NCBI GenBank assembly: GCA_937870635.1 | Contig: CALMZP010000032.1 | Coordinates: 62,001-126,000, forward strand | From: an uncultured Acidobacteriota bacterium | Lineage (GTDB): Bacteria > Acidobacteriota > Thermoanaerobaculia > Gp7-AA8 | Direction: 5' to 3' | Length of the DNA stretch: 64,000 bases | Shown here: piece by piece, positions 14,815 to 24,006 of the stretch | Numbering within the stretch: the stretch's first letter is position 1 | How the letters are laid out: the number at the start of each line of letters is the position of its first letter | The notes under the pieces: model-generated | What the model saw: only the letters and a program-made list of their open reading frames with translations | What the model was told of the DNA's origin: nothing | The model's database searches: none | Program-made: the position numbers and the translations under genes

Positions 14815-17229
14815 ATGACTCAGCCGCTCCCATTGCCCGGAACCTCGCCGGAGGCGGTCGTGCCCGCGGTACCCCCCGTCGCCGACCTCCAGAACTTCGG
14901 ACAGGACGTGTTCGACACCGTTCGCGAACCGCTGCTCGTTCTCGATGCCGCACTCCTCGTGCGATCGGCAAACGCGTCGTTCTACAAGAAGTTCCGCGTC
15001 TCACCCGATGAGACCGAAAACCATCACGTATACGAGCTCGGCAACGGCCAGTGGGGCCTTCCCGCTCTCCGCACGCTCCTCGAGGACATCATCCCCCGAA
15101 GCTCAGTCTTCAACGACTTCGTGCTCGAGCATGATTTTCCCGAGCTCGGCCCACGCGTCATGCTTCTGAATGCGCGAAAGCTTCATGCCGAGCTGATTCT
15201 CCTGGCCATGGAAGACGTCAGCGAGCGACGGCGCTCGCAGCATCTGGTCGACGAGATCGAGGCGTATGCGCAGGACGTCGTCGACACGGTCCGCGAGCCG
15301 CTCCTCATCCTCGACAGCACCCTGCGGGTCCACTCCGCCAACCGCGCCTTCTACCAGACCTTCCACGTCTCATCGGAGGAGACCGAGAACCAGCTCATCT
15401 ACGAGCTCGGCAACGGGCAGTGGGACATCCCCGATCTTAGAACGCTCCTCGAAGACATCGTGCCCATGAGCTCGCTCTTCAACGATTTCGAGCTCGAGCA
15501 TGACTTCCCCGTCATCGGGCGCCGGAACATGCTGCTGAACGCGCGAAAACTCCGTCCGGGTAGCCACGCGGAGCTGCTGGTCCTGGCGATGGAGGACGTC
15601 ACCGAGCGCCGCCGTGCCGAAGCCGAAGTGGCCAAGGCGAAGGAAGCCGCGGAAACGGCCAACCGGACCAAGAGCCTTTTCGTTGCGAACATGAGCCACG
15701 AGCTCCGCACCCCGCTGAACGCCATCCTCGGCTTTTCGGAAATGCTGCAGGAGGATGCGGCCGAGCGCAATCTGGAGGACTTCGGCAACGACCTTCAGAA
15801 GATCTCTACCGCCGGAAACCACCTGCTCGGCCTGATCAACGACATCCTCGACCTCTCGAAGATCGAAGCCGGCCGCATGGAGCTCTTCCTCGAAGAGTTC
15901 GACATCCCCGACCTGATCGACGAAGTCACTTCCACGATCCTGATTCAGGTCAACAACAACGGCAACACGCTGGAGGTCTTCTGCGATCCCGGGATCGGCA
16001 AGATGCGCGCCGATCTAGCCAAGGTCCGCCAGGGACTGTTCAACCTGGTATCGAACGCCGCGAAATTCACCCACGACGGCCGCATCAAAGTCGAGGCCGA
16101 GCGTCAGATCATGGACATGACGGAGTGGATCGTCTTCCGCGTGACGGATTCAGGGATCGGCCTCAGCCCCGAACAGATCGTCCGGCTGTTTCAGCCATTC
16201 ACGCAGGCTGACGCCTCCACCACGAGAAAGTTCGGCGGCACCGGGCTTGGCCTGGCCATCACACGCCGCTTCTGCCAGATGATGAATGGCGACGTCACCG
16301 TGCAGAGTGTTCCGAGCGAGGGCAGCGTGTTCACGATCAAGCTGCCTGCCGTCATCGACGATGCGGTTTCGACGCCGGCCGCTGAAGACAGGAGCATCGC
16401 TGACCTGCCGCTTCCGGCCGACGTCGACGACGACGAAGCACTGCCCCCCATTCGCACCTGCGTGCTCGTCATCGACGATGACCCGCTCCAGCGCGACCTC
16501 ATGCAGCGGTACCTGCGCAAGGAGGGGTTCACCGTGCGCACCGCCAGCGGCGGAACTCAGGGACTGCGACTGGCACGGCAGCTCCTGCCCGCCGCAATCA
16601 CTCTCGATGTGATGATGCCGGATCTGGACGGCTGGAGTGTCCTGTCCGCGCTCAAGGACGACGTCACCCTGCGCGACATCCCGGTGATCATGCTGACCAT
16701 GGTCGACGACCCGGTGCGCGGCTTCACCCTCGGCGCCTCGGATTACGCGACGAAACCGGTCAACCGCCGCCGGCTCTCGCAGATTCTGCGGCGCTTCACC
16801 TGCCTCAATCCACCGTGCCCGGTGCTCGTCATCGATGACGATCCGGCCGTCCGCGCGCTGACACGCTCGATGCTGGAGAAGGCGGGATGGTCCGTCTGCG
16901 AGGCGGGCAACGGGGTGGAAGCGCTCGAAGCGATGGAACGCGAGCGTCCTCAGCTGATCTTCCTCGACCTGATGATGCCGAAGATGGACGGCTTCGAATT
17001 TGCCATCGAAGTCAGGCGTCATCCCGAGTGGCGATCGATTCCGATCGTCGTCGTGACGTCGCGCGACCTGACGAAAGAGGACCGGCGCCGCCTCAACGGT
17101 CACGTCGAGACGATCCTGGCCAAACAGACCGATTCGCGCGAGGCGCTTCTTGCGCAGGTGCGCGACCTGCTGGCCGACAACAACGCTCCGCGAGTGCGCC
17201 GCGGGCTGAAGGAAAGCTCGACACCATGA
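14815..17229 (+). CDS. Hybrid histidine kinase, duplicated PAS, HisKA-HATPase, two receivers
   Basis: The 804-aa cytoplasmic kinase has two closely similar PAS-type domains (about residues 24-135 and 142-262; both carry YELGNGQW and a DxVREPLLxLD opening), then HisKA with phospho-acceptor His295 in MSHELRTPLN, a HATPase core (GTGLGLAITRRF near residue 475), receiver 1 (about 550-665, Asp598 in LDVMMPDLDG) and receiver 2 (about 668-785, Asp718 in LDLMMPKMDG). No membrane helix is present, so it senses a cytosolic cue. It overlaps the next gene by ATGA at 17226-17229. Confidence 0.92.
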   Translation: MTQPLPLPGTSPEAVVPAVPPVADLQNFGQDVFDTVREPLLVLDAALLVRSANASFYKKFRVSPDETENHHVYELGNGQWGLPALRTLLEDIIPRSSVFNDFVLEHDFPELGPRVMLLNARKLHAELILLAMEDVSERRRSQHLVDEIEAYAQDVVDTVREPLLILDSTLRVHSANRAFYQTFHVSSEETENQLIYELGNGQWDIPDLRTLLEDIVPMSSLFNDFELEHDFPVIGRRNMLLNARKLRPGSHAELLVLAMEDVTERRRAEAEVAKAKEAAETANRTKSLFVANMSHELRTPLNAILGFSEMLQEDAAERNLEDFGNDLQKISTAGNHLLGLINDILDLSKIEAGRMELFLEEFDIPDLIDEVTSTILIQVNNNGNTLEVFCDPGIGKMRADLAKVRQGLFNLVSNAAKFTHDGRIKVEAERQIMDMTEWIVFRVTDSGIGLSPEQIVRLFQPFTQADASTTRKFGGTGLGLAITRRFCQMMNGDVTVQSVPSEGSVFTIKLPAVIDDAVSTPAAEDRSIADLPLPADVDDDEALPPIRTCVLVIDDDPLQRDLMQRYLRKEGFTVRTASGGTQGLRLARQLLPAAITLDVMMPDLDGWSVLSALKDDVTLRDIPVIMLTMVDDPVRGFTLGASDYATKPVNRRRLSQILRRFTCLNPPCPVLVIDDDPAVRALTRSMLEKAGWSVCEAGNGVEALEAMERERPQLIFLDLMMPKMDGFEFAIEVRRHPEWRSIPIVVVTSRDLTKEDRRRLNGHVETILAKQTDSREALLAQVRDLLADNNAPRVRRGLKESSTP

Positions 17230-17606
17230 CCACGATCCTCATCGTCGAAGACAACGAGATGAACCGCGACATGCTTTCGCGGCGCCTCGCCCGGCGCGGT
17301 TACGACGTCTTGCTGGCCGTCGATGGAGAGACCGGCATCGACATGGCGCGCGCCAACGTCCCTGACCTCATCCTCATGGACATGAGCCTTCCGATCATGG
17401 ACGGCTGGGAGGCGACGCGCAGGATGAAGGCGGATGAGAAGCTTCTCGAGATTCCGATCATTGCGCTGACGGCCCATGCCATGGCGACCGACCGGGACGA
17501 CGCGCTGCGCGCAGGCTGTAACGATTACGACACGAAGCCGATCAACCTGCCCCGCCTTCTCGAAAAAATCGAAACGCTGCTTCCGCCACAGAGGCGTCAG
17601 TCATGA
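17226..17606 (+). CDS. Single-domain response regulator (DivK-like)
   Basis: A 126-aa stand-alone receiver: the acidic pocket is in ILIVEDNEMNRDML, the phospho-acceptor Asp in LILMDMSLPIMDGWEATRRM, Thr in IIALTAHAMA and Lys in YDTKPINLPRLL. The MNRDM and LPIMDGWEAT wording is that of DivK/CheY-like regulators that relay phosphate between hybrid kinases. It sits between and overlaps two kinase genes (ATGA at both ends), which points to a three-protein phosphorelay. Confidence 0.92.
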   Translation: MTTILIVEDNEMNRDMLSRRLARRGYDVLLAVDGETGIDMARANVPDLILMDMSLPIMDGWEATRRMKADEKLLEIPIIALTAHAMATDRDDALRAGCNDYDTKPINLPRLLEKIETLLPPQRRQS

Positions 17607-18997
17607 GCGCCGTCACCAGCCCGCGCCTGGGCCTTCCCGCTCAGCTTCTGCACGACCTGCGAAGCCCGCTCAACCAGATCATCGGCTACTCCGAGATGAT
17701 GACCGATGAGATCGATGCGCCGGAAGGAACGGATGCAGAGAAAATTCGTTCGGCCGGTCTTCACATGCTCTCCATCATCGAGAAGAACTTCATCACGTCG
17801 GAGGCCGAAGTGGCGCTCGTGGATGAGGCCGTTGACGACGATCCGGATGCGGCAGCCGATTTCTCCGCGAGAGTTCAATCGACGACCTCCACCGGTCTCC
17901 TGCTGGTCGTGGACGATGACGCCGGCAATCGCGACGTCCTGTCCCGCCGCCTGGTGCGGCAGGGACACGAAGTGCGAACGGCCAGCAGCGGCCCCGAAGC
18001 GCTGCGGATGATCGGCGAAGAAGCATTCGACCTCGTGCTGCTAGACATCATGATGCCGGACATGGATGGCTACGAGGTCCTGGCGGCCATCAAGGGCGAC
18101 AAGCGCCTGCAGAACATCCCCATCGTCATGATCTCCGCGCTCAATGAAGTTCAGTCCGTTGTCCGATGCCTCGAAGCCGGTGCCGAGGACTATCTCGCCA
18201 AGCCCTTCAACCCCACCCTGCTGAAGGCCCGTATCGGTGCATCGCTCGAGAAGAAGCGGGGACGCGACCGCGAGTCCATCCTCTTCGAGCAGGTCCAGGA
18301 GAACTACAACCGTCTGCAGATCGTCGAGAAACTTCGCGATGACATGCGAAACATGATCGTCCACGATCTACGCACGCCGCTCACGGCGGTCATCGTCGGG
18401 GTGGACATGCTCGAGCTCAACGGCGGGTTGACCGAAGCGCAGCAGGAGATGGTCGACATCGCCGCCAGCAGCAGCAAGACCCTCCTCGGAATGATCAACG
18501 ATCTGCTCGACGTCGAAAAGATGGAGTCGGGCGCCACCGCGTTGCACTTCACGACTCTCTCCGCGAATGCTCTGGTTGCGGGCGTGGCGCGGCAGCTGGC
18601 GGTCCTCGCGAAAGGGTCAGAGACCACGCTGGTGACCGAAGTCGCCGCCGACCTGCCGGCTTTCCAGGGCGATGAGAGCAAGCTCTCACGCACACTCGTG
18701 AATCTGGCGGCCAACGCCATACGCTTCACACCTCTCGGCGTCGTGACGATCGTCGCCGAACGCGCCGGCACCAGTCTCCGCTTCTCAGTCCGCGACAACG
18801 GCCGCGGCATTCCGGCGGCGTCGTTCGAAAAGATCTTCGAGAAATTCGGCCAGCTCGACCCGCGCAGCAAGGTCGGAACAGGCCTCGGACTCGCGTTCTG
18901 CAAGCTGGCCGTTGAAGCGCACGGCGGCCAGATCGCCGTCGAGAGCACGGTCGGGGCAGGAAGCACCTTCTCGTTCACGATTCCGATCGAAAGATGA
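17603..18997 (+). CDS. Receiver-containing sensor histidine kinase with an extra N-terminal HisKA-like half
   Basis: The 464-aa protein opens with an isolated HisKA-like helix (LLHDLRSPLNQIIGYSEM, His17) that lacks its own ATPase domain, then a receiver (about 98-212, LVLLDIMMPDMDGYEVL), then a complete HisKA (IVHDLRTPLTAVIV) and HATPase (GTGLGLAFCKLAVEAHGG). The N-terminal half-site could act as a phosphotransfer or dimer module; that is inference. The start overlaps the response-regulator stop by ATGA. A heptamer repeat array begins at the last base of its stop codon. Confidence 0.88.
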   Translation: MSAVTSPRLGLPAQLLHDLRSPLNQIIGYSEMMTDEIDAPEGTDAEKIRSAGLHMLSIIEKNFITSEAEVALVDEAVDDDPDAAADFSARVQSTTSTGLLLVVDDDAGNRDVLSRRLVRQGHEVRTASSGPEALRMIGEEAFDLVLLDIMMPDMDGYEVLAAIKGDKRLQNIPIVMISALNEVQSVVRCLEAGAEDYLAKPFNPTLLKARIGASLEKKRGRDRESILFEQVQENYNRLQIVEKLRDDMRNMIVHDLRTPLTAVIVGVDMLELNGGLTEAQQEMVDIAASSSKTLLGMINDLLDVEKMESGATALHFTTLSANALVAGVARQLAVLAKGSETTLVTEVAADLPAFQGDESKLSRTLVNLAANAIRFTPLGVVTIVAERAGTSLRFSVRDNGRGIPAASFEKIFEKFGQLDPRSKVGTGLGLAFCKLAVEAHGGQIAVESTVGAGSTFSFTIPIER

Positions 18998-19039
18998 CCG
19001 TTCACCGTTCACCGTTAACGGTTAATTAACGGTTAACGG
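18997..19039. repeat. Heptamer-word repeat (gttaacg / gttcacc family)
   Basis: A 43-bp run of 7-bp words (accgttc, accgttc, accgtta, acggtta and so on) starting at the last base of the kinase stop codon. The same words build the palindrome inside the acyl-CoA ligase gene at 29038-29119. Confidence 0.75.
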
Positions 19040-19088
19040 CTCCACGCCTGACCCTGCCATAGCTTCACCTATTCACCACGCGCTGGCC

Positions 19089-19103
19089 CCTGTACTGTAC
19101 AGG
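19089..19103. promoter_or_regulatory. 15-bp palindrome upstream of the pseudo-receiver gene
   Basis: cctgta-ctg-tacagg is a perfect inverted repeat ending 8 bp before the ATG at 19112. It could be an operator for an unknown dimeric regulator. Spacing CTGT-N5-ACAG is shorter than an Escherichia-type LexA box. Confidence 0.3.
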
Positions 19104-19111
19104 CCGAGGTC

Positions 19112-19507
19112 ATGGCCATGCCGGGCGATGTGCTGGTGATTGATGACGACGAATCGGAGAGCCGGCTTCTGCGCACGGCATTGTCGACCCATGGGATGAG
19201 CGCCGAAGTTGCGATCAGCGCCGGCGAAGCGCAGCGGCTCCTCTCATCTCATCAGTTCAAAGTCGTCGTCGCTGCGTTGAGTGTGTCGGGACCGGAAGTG
19301 ATGGAGACCCTTCGCTCGGGCGCGGCGCGACCGATCGTCATTCTCATCGTTCCGCCACACACCGAGATTCCGCCCGATCCTGCGGACATGGTGTGTCTCG
19401 TGGTCCGGCGACCGCTGGACAACGCGATGGTCGGACAGGTGATCGCGCGGTGCATCCCGCCGCAGATGCAGTCACCGGGGCCGGAACCGACGGCTCAGCT
19501 GTCATAA
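19112..19507 (+). CDS. Degenerate receiver-domain protein lacking the phospho-acceptor Asp
   Basis: The 131-aa product opens like a receiver (VLVIDDDESESRLLRTALS) with the acidic pocket intact, but the strand that should carry the phosphorylated Asp reads FKVVVAALSVSGPEVM, with Ala at the expected position, and the Lys region reads LVVRRPLDNAMV. It is therefore probably a phosphorylation-independent pseudo-receiver. An alternative ATG is at 19118. Its 3' end overlaps the convergent kinase gene by 13 bp. Partner unknown; the flanking kinases are candidates. Confidence 0.7.
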   Translation: MAMPGDVLVIDDDESESRLLRTALSTHGMSAEVAISAGEAQRLLSSHQFKVVVAALSVSGPEVMETLRSGAARPIVILIVPPHTEIPPDPADMVCLVVRRPLDNAMVGQVIARCIPPQMQSPGPEPTAQLS

Positions 19508-20856
19508 CTGCGCGGCAGGATCACCCGAAACGTGGAACCGTGGCCTGGTTTCGTTGCGAGCTCGAGGCCGGCACCGAGCAGCTCGCAGAGGCGCTTGACG
19601 ATCGTCAGGCCTATGCCCTCGCCCGGCTGCTGATTCAGAGGAAGCGCCTCCGATGCGGACGGCAGTGACGTGGCGGCGGCAATGTCGCGCCGGCGGTCGA
19701 GACTCAGCTCGCGGGCTTCGTCTGCCACCAGGGTAGCGCTCAAAAGCTCCTGAGCGAAAGGAGCAGCATGCGCCTCGTCAATGCCGGGCCCCGTGTCCTG
19801 GACGGAAAACGTCCATCGATCCGTATCGCGGCCCCGATCGGAGCTCCACGTGACGGACACGCCTCCCTGCCGGGTGTACTTGACGGCGTTGAGCAGAAGG
19901 TTCTGAAGGATGCGGATGACTTTGCTCCGGTCGCCCCGCACCATCAGTTCGTTCGGCCCATCCATTTTCAGAAAGAGTCCGCGATCCGTGGCCGCCGCCT
20001 GCGAGGCAACGCAGAAATCGTGAAGGACCGAGGCGGCATCGAAGGTGGTGATCTCGCGCTGTTCCTGTCCGGCTTCCAGCCGCGCGAGGCTGAGGAGATC
20101 GTTGAGCATCTCGTTGAGCGCGGCGACGCTCGTGCTGAGCATCTCCGCGACTTCAGCTCGTGCCGGTTCCGGAAGCGCGAGACCTTTCTCGTGAAGAAGC
20201 GTCGTCGCTCCCTTCACGACCGTCACGCTGCCGCGGAGATCGTGCGCGGCGGTGCGCCATCCTTCCGCGCGCGAACGTTCGAGGTCGTGAAGGGCGGATA
20301 ACGCGAGCTGCAGATCGTTCACGTGTCCTGCGGACTCGGCCTGGTGGAGGCGCCAGTACTGCGTCGCGCTTTCGGTCACGCCGTCCGCGCAGAGCTGCAC
20401 CCAGGCCCGCCGGGCCGCCGGCATCACATTCGGGTCCAGATGCGGATGATCGGCGGCGTATCGCTCGAGCTCCTCCGCGACACACATCTGCAGATGACCC
20501 CATTCTCGAATCAGTTCACGCAGCTGGTACCCCTGCTGCCATCGCTGTTGACCATGCTCGCAGACTTTCGCGGCCTGTTCTTCTCCGGTTTTCGCGTCCT
20601 GGAGACCGGGCCACCCCTGAATGGTGTGCGCGAAGCAGTCGAGAACCGCGGGGATGTGATCGTTGAACTGTGCGCGGGACAGCGAAGAGGCGATGTCGCG
20701 ATCGGTCTCGTTCTGACCGGCGACCCGCCATGCGGCGAGGATCGCATCGCGGCGCTCGACCAGGGTCGACGCGAGCGCGCTGAGCTGTTCGCGGACCGGA
20801 TCGGCCGGAATCACGATGTGAACGTCGTTCTCGGCGGCTACTGGATCGGAGGACAT
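19495..20856 (-). CDS. Sensor histidine kinase with RsbRD-like N-terminal helical domain
   Basis: The 453-aa soluble kinase has an all-helical N-terminal domain (about residues 20-170) with the pattern HGQQRWQQGYQLRELIREW seen in the RsbT co-antagonist RsbRD N-terminal domain family, then HisKA (WRTAAHDLRGSVTVVKGA) and HATPase with N box LLLNAVKYTRQGG, DTGPGIDE and GEGIGLTIVKRL. About 45 residues between the last two boxes form an unusually long ATP-lid region. No receiver is attached, so a separate regulator must be used. Confidence 0.85.
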   Translation of the reverse strand: MSSDPVAAENDVHIVIPADPVREQLSALASTLVERRDAILAAWRVAGQNETDRDIASSLSRAQFNDHIPAVLDCFAHTIQGWPGLQDAKTGEEQAAKVCEHGQQRWQQGYQLRELIREWGHLQMCVAEELERYAADHPHLDPNVMPAARRAWVQLCADGVTESATQYWRLHQAESAGHVNDLQLALSALHDLERSRAEGWRTAAHDLRGSVTVVKGATTLLHEKGLALPEPARAEVAEMLSTSVAALNEMLNDLLSLARLEAGQEQREITTFDAASVLHDFCVASQAAATDRGLFLKMDGPNELMVRGDRSKVIRILQNLLLNAVKYTRQGGVSVTWSSDRGRDTDRWTFSVQDTGPGIDEAHAAPFAQELLSATLVADEARELSLDRRRDIAAATSLPSASEALPLNQQPGEGIGLTIVKRLCELLGAGLELATKPGHGSTFRVILPRSYDS

Positions 20857-21013
20857 GGAAGCTCTACTGCAAGAAGCAATCCGCCACGGCCCTCAGCTGA
20901 CGCCGCGATGCGCTCAGCGCTGGCTCGCCAGGTGTCGGCGAAAACGATGATGGGAACGCCGCGCTCCCTGGCAATCTCGATGTACTCCGCGCATCACCGG
21001 AGGCGATTCGCGG

Positions 21014-23017
21014 TCACCGTCCAGTGAGTTTTGCCGCCGCATCGACGAGGTCCGCGGGATCGATCGGTTTGCGCAGATAGAGATCGAGGCCGCTTATCTC
21101 GGCCGCGGCAGTCGCGGCCGGAAAGGCGCTCAGCGCGATGATCTTGAGCATGTCGCCTCCCTTGCGCGCGCGGATCGATCGCGTCAGTGCAAAGCCGTCG
21201 GTCTCGGGCATGGCGATATCAGTGATGAGGAGATCCGGCACTCTCGAATCGAACTCGGTGAGGGCGGCCGCGGCGGAATCGGCGGTGGTCACGTGGGCAC
21301 CGGCCTGACGAAGGAGCGCGCGGACGAGACCACGCGTCTCGCGGTCGTCGTCGACGATCAGGACCCTCAACCCCTTGAGTCGCTCGGGGTCGATGTCTCC
21401 CTCACGCGCATCAGGATAATCTCCCCGTGCATTGCGCGTTTCCGGGGTGATCGCCCCTACCGGCAGCCAGACCGAGAACTTTGCGCCTCGACCGCGCCCT
21501 TCGCTTTCCGCAGAAACGGTTCCACCGTGTGCCTCGACCAGATAACGAACGATCGACAGGCCGAGTCCGAGTCCGCCGTGAACGCGGCTGCGCGGGTTCT
21601 CGGCCTGAACGAAGGGCTCGAACACATGCGGGAGAAAGTGCGGGTCGATCCCGTCGCCGTTGTCCGCCACTGAAAACTCGATGTGTGATGCGGTGCGGCG
21701 CGCACTGAACTCGACCTTGCCCCGGATCGGCGTGAACTTCAGCGCATTGGTGAGAAGGTTCCACAAAATCTGTTGCAGTCGCGTCGGATCGGCGGCGAAG
21801 CTCCCCATGTCTGGAGCGAGATTCACGGTCAGCGTGATCGAGCGGGCGTCGGCCATCGCGCGAACACCATCGACCGCTGCGACGACGAGCTTCCGGATGT
21901 CGACGTTCTCACGCGCCAGGCGTAACTTGCCCGACATGATCCGCGACACGTCGAGTACTTCGTCGATGAGCTGGGCCTGAAGCTTCGCGCTCCGCCCGAT
22001 CGATGCCACCGCGTCCCGGAACATCTCATCGTCCGGCTGAAGGGCCGGGAGCAGGCGCGCCCACCCGAGAATTGCGGTCATGGGGGTGCGCAACTCGTGG
22101 GAGAGCGTCATGAGAAATTCGTCCTTGGCGCGGATCGCTTCCTGCGCCGCGAGGTACGAGGCCTCCACCCGGCGGCGCTCTTCCTCTGCCTGCAGGCGCG
22201 CTTCACGCTGCTCCACGAGAGACTGGCGCAACTCCTCAGCGTGCCTGCGCTCCGTGATGTCGCGTGTGACTTTCGCAAATCCCCGAAGCTCGCCGGTTTC
22301 ATCGAAGACCGCGGTGATGACGACGTTCGCCCAGAATCGAGTGCCATCCTTGCGGACGCGCCACCCCTCTTCCTCCACGCTCCCCTTTTCCTTCGCGATC
22401 TCGAGCTTTCGCGCGGGCTTGCCGCTGCGAATGTCCTCTTCCGTATAGAACAGGGAGAAGTGCCGGCCGATGATCTCCTCGGGCGTATAGCCTTTGATCC
22501 TGTGCGCTCCGGCGTTCCATGTGGCGACGTTTCCCTCGGGATCGAGCATGAAGATCGCGTAGTCACGGACTGATTCGACGAGCAGACGGAAGAGCTCCCG
22601 GCTCTGACGCAGCCGTTCATCCTCAAGGCGGCGGGTGGTCAGGTCCCGCGTGACTTTTGCAAATCCGACCAGCGCACCATGGCCGTCGCGAAGCGCGGTG
22701 ATGATCGTGTTGGCCCAGAAGCGCCGGCCATCGCGGCGCACTCGCCATCCTTCGTCTTCGATGCGGCCCTCCGCGGCGGCGACCTCGAGCTCACGGCGTG
22801 GTTTGCCCGCGCGGAGATCATGCTCGGGATAGAACTTCGAGAAGTGCTGGCCGACGATCTCGTCAGCGGAGTAGCCGGTGATCCGTGCCGCGCCGCGATT
22901 CCAGGTCCGCACTTCTCCATCGGGACCGAGGAGGAAGATCGCGTAGTCTTCGACGGCATCGACGAGCAGGGCAAACTCATCGCCCGTGGGTGGCGACAAC
23001 GGCTGTCGACTGCTCAT
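21014..23017 (-). CDS. Hybrid histidine kinase: PAS-PAS-HisKA-HATPase-receiver
   Basis: The 667-aa protein has two PAS domains with nearly repeated wording (YAIFLLGPDGEVRTWNRGAA near residue 28 and YAIFMLDPEGNVATWNAGAH near 152), each ending in a FAKVTRDxT block, then a coiled linker rich in E, A and R, HisKA (TLSHELRTPMTAILGWAR), HATPase (GGLGLGLSIVRYLVEAHGG) and a C-terminal receiver (LLITDIAMPETDGFALTRSI). PAS wording of this type is common in heme- or flavin-free redox and energy sensors, but no ligand can be assigned. No transmembrane helix. Confidence 0.9.
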   Translation of the reverse strand: MSSRQPLSPPTGDEFALLVDAVEDYAIFLLGPDGEVRTWNRGAARITGYSADEIVGQHFSKFYPEHDLRAGKPRRELEVAAAEGRIEDEGWRVRRDGRRFWANTIITALRDGHGALVGFAKVTRDLTTRRLEDERLRQSRELFRLLVESVRDYAIFMLDPEGNVATWNAGAHRIKGYTPEEIIGRHFSLFYTEEDIRSGKPARKLEIAKEKGSVEEEGWRVRKDGTRFWANVVITAVFDETGELRGFAKVTRDITERRHAEELRQSLVEQREARLQAEEERRRVEASYLAAQEAIRAKDEFLMTLSHELRTPMTAILGWARLLPALQPDDEMFRDAVASIGRSAKLQAQLIDEVLDVSRIMSGKLRLARENVDIRKLVVAAVDGVRAMADARSITLTVNLAPDMGSFAADPTRLQQILWNLLTNALKFTPIRGKVEFSARRTASHIEFSVADNGDGIDPHFLPHVFEPFVQAENPRSRVHGGLGLGLSIVRYLVEAHGGTVSAESEGRGRGAKFSVWLPVGAITPETRNARGDYPDAREGDIDPERLKGLRVLIVDDDRETRGLVRALLRQAGAHVTTADSAAAALTEFDSRVPDLLITDIAMPETDGFALTRSIRARKGGDMLKIIALSAFPAATAAAEISGLDLYLRKPIDPADLVDAAAKLTGR

Positions 23018-23169
23018 CTTCCTCCTGTTTACCGGCAGAGCGCGGCTTCGTCAATCAGGTTCTTCAATAACAGCGGGCGCGGAGTGTGAATGCCGACGTC
23101 GCATGCGCGACCTGCATTCTTCACTCGCTCTCGCGATGGTTCTGTTGCCGCTGCTGGTGGGTTGTGAGT

Positions 23170-23343
23170 CCCTACGATGTCTCCGCTATCCGCGCTACGT
23201 GATCCTGGGCGCCCGCAATCACCCCTCGCACATCAGGCGCTGCAGCAGGAGGCAGACCTCGGGCTCCTTCTTCCCTGCAACGTGATCGTGTACGAGGCGC
23301 GAAGAGGCCGAAGGGCCTCAGGATGCGAGGGCGGCGCACTTTG
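23170..23343 (+). pseudogene. DUF302-family remnant, frameshifted
   Basis: Two pieces of a DUF302 protein are visible: a strand RYVILGAR at about 23185-23208, then, one frame away, [19 protein letters not shown], the most conserved block of the family (usually AHxAL...[14 protein letters not shown]). The frame then runs into the repeat at 23291 and stops at 23343. N- and C-terminal parts are missing. An intact DUF302-type gene is at 50592-50966. Confidence 0.6.
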
Positions 23344-23380
23344 AGGCCCTTCGCCGTCTGCGCGGCTCAGGGTGACGTGA
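23291..23380. repeat. Ggcgcgaag...ggctcagggtgacgtgaa intergenic repeat, uninterrupted copy
   Basis: A roughly 90-bp imperfect inverted repeat starting ggcgcgaagaggccgaaggg and ending cggctcagggtgacgtgaac. A second copy at about 50274-50556 has the same two ends but is interrupted by a 190-bp inverted-repeat element. Confidence 0.6.
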
Positions 23381-23424
23381 ACAGAGACCACGAGCAGAAG
23401 CGGGCGAAGGATAGACTTTCATCG

Positions 23425-24006
23425 ATGAGACGACTGATTTCGCACATGCACGTCACTCTTGACGGATTCGTGGCGGGGCCGGGTGGAGAGCTGGACTGGA
23501 CGGCCGAGTATCACGATGAGGCAATGTGGGAGGAGGTGTTCGACCTGGTCAGCAACGTAGGCGCCGTCCTCTTCGGCCGTGTGACGTACGAGCTCTTCAA
23601 AGATTACTGGCCGGTGGTCCGTCAGGATCCCTCGGCGACCAGACGCGACGTCGAATTCGGTGAATGGATCGACGAGACGCCGAAGCTCGTCGTCTCGCGC
23701 ACGCTCGCGAGCGTGAAGTGGAAGAACACGTCCCTCGTCCGCGGCGACGCCGCGGCGGAGATCGGAAAGATCAAGGAGGCGGACGGAAACGACATCCTGA
23801 TCTTCGGCAGCAGCACCCTCGTCTCATCACTGATGAGCGCCGGGCTGGTCGACGAACATCGCACCAACGTCCATCCCGTCATTCTGGGCGACGGGAAACG
23901 CCTTGCTCCGTCATTGAACGGCGCGCATCCGCTGCAACTCGTCGATGCGCGGAAGATCAATGCCGGAGTGGTCGGCCTGCATCATCGGAAGCTGCAGGTG
24001 AACTGA
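23425..24006 (+). CDS. Dihydrofolate-reductase-like (RibD C-terminal domain) protein
   Basis: The 193-aa product is a complete bacterial DHFR-like RibD-C protein: MHVTLDGFVAGPGGELDW at the N terminus, AVLFGRVTYELFKDYWP as the GRxTYE block, and ILIFGSSTLVSSLMSAGLVD as the NADPH-binding GSxxL region, ending with a strand carrying HHRKLQV. These small reductases are widespread and mostly uncharacterised. The start at 23425 begins the conserved domain; the longer frame upstream reads through the intergenic repeat. Its end overlaps the convergent sigma-factor gene by 50 bp. Confidence 0.85.
   Translation: MRRLISHMHVTLDGFVAGPGGELDWTAEYHDEAMWEEVFDLVSNVGAVLFGRVTYELFKDYWPVVRQDPSATRRDVEFGEWIDETPKLVVSRTLASVKWKNTSLVRGDAAAEIGKIKEADGNDILIFGSSTLVSSLMSAGLVDEHRTNVHPVILGDGKRLAPSLNGAHPLQLVDARKINAGVVGLHHRKLQVN

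Noticed and set aside
20860-21010. Minus-strand coding-like stretch ending PCPPIQ between two kinase genes
   Set aside because: No start codon after the preceding TGA and only about 48 codons; cannot be told from chance.
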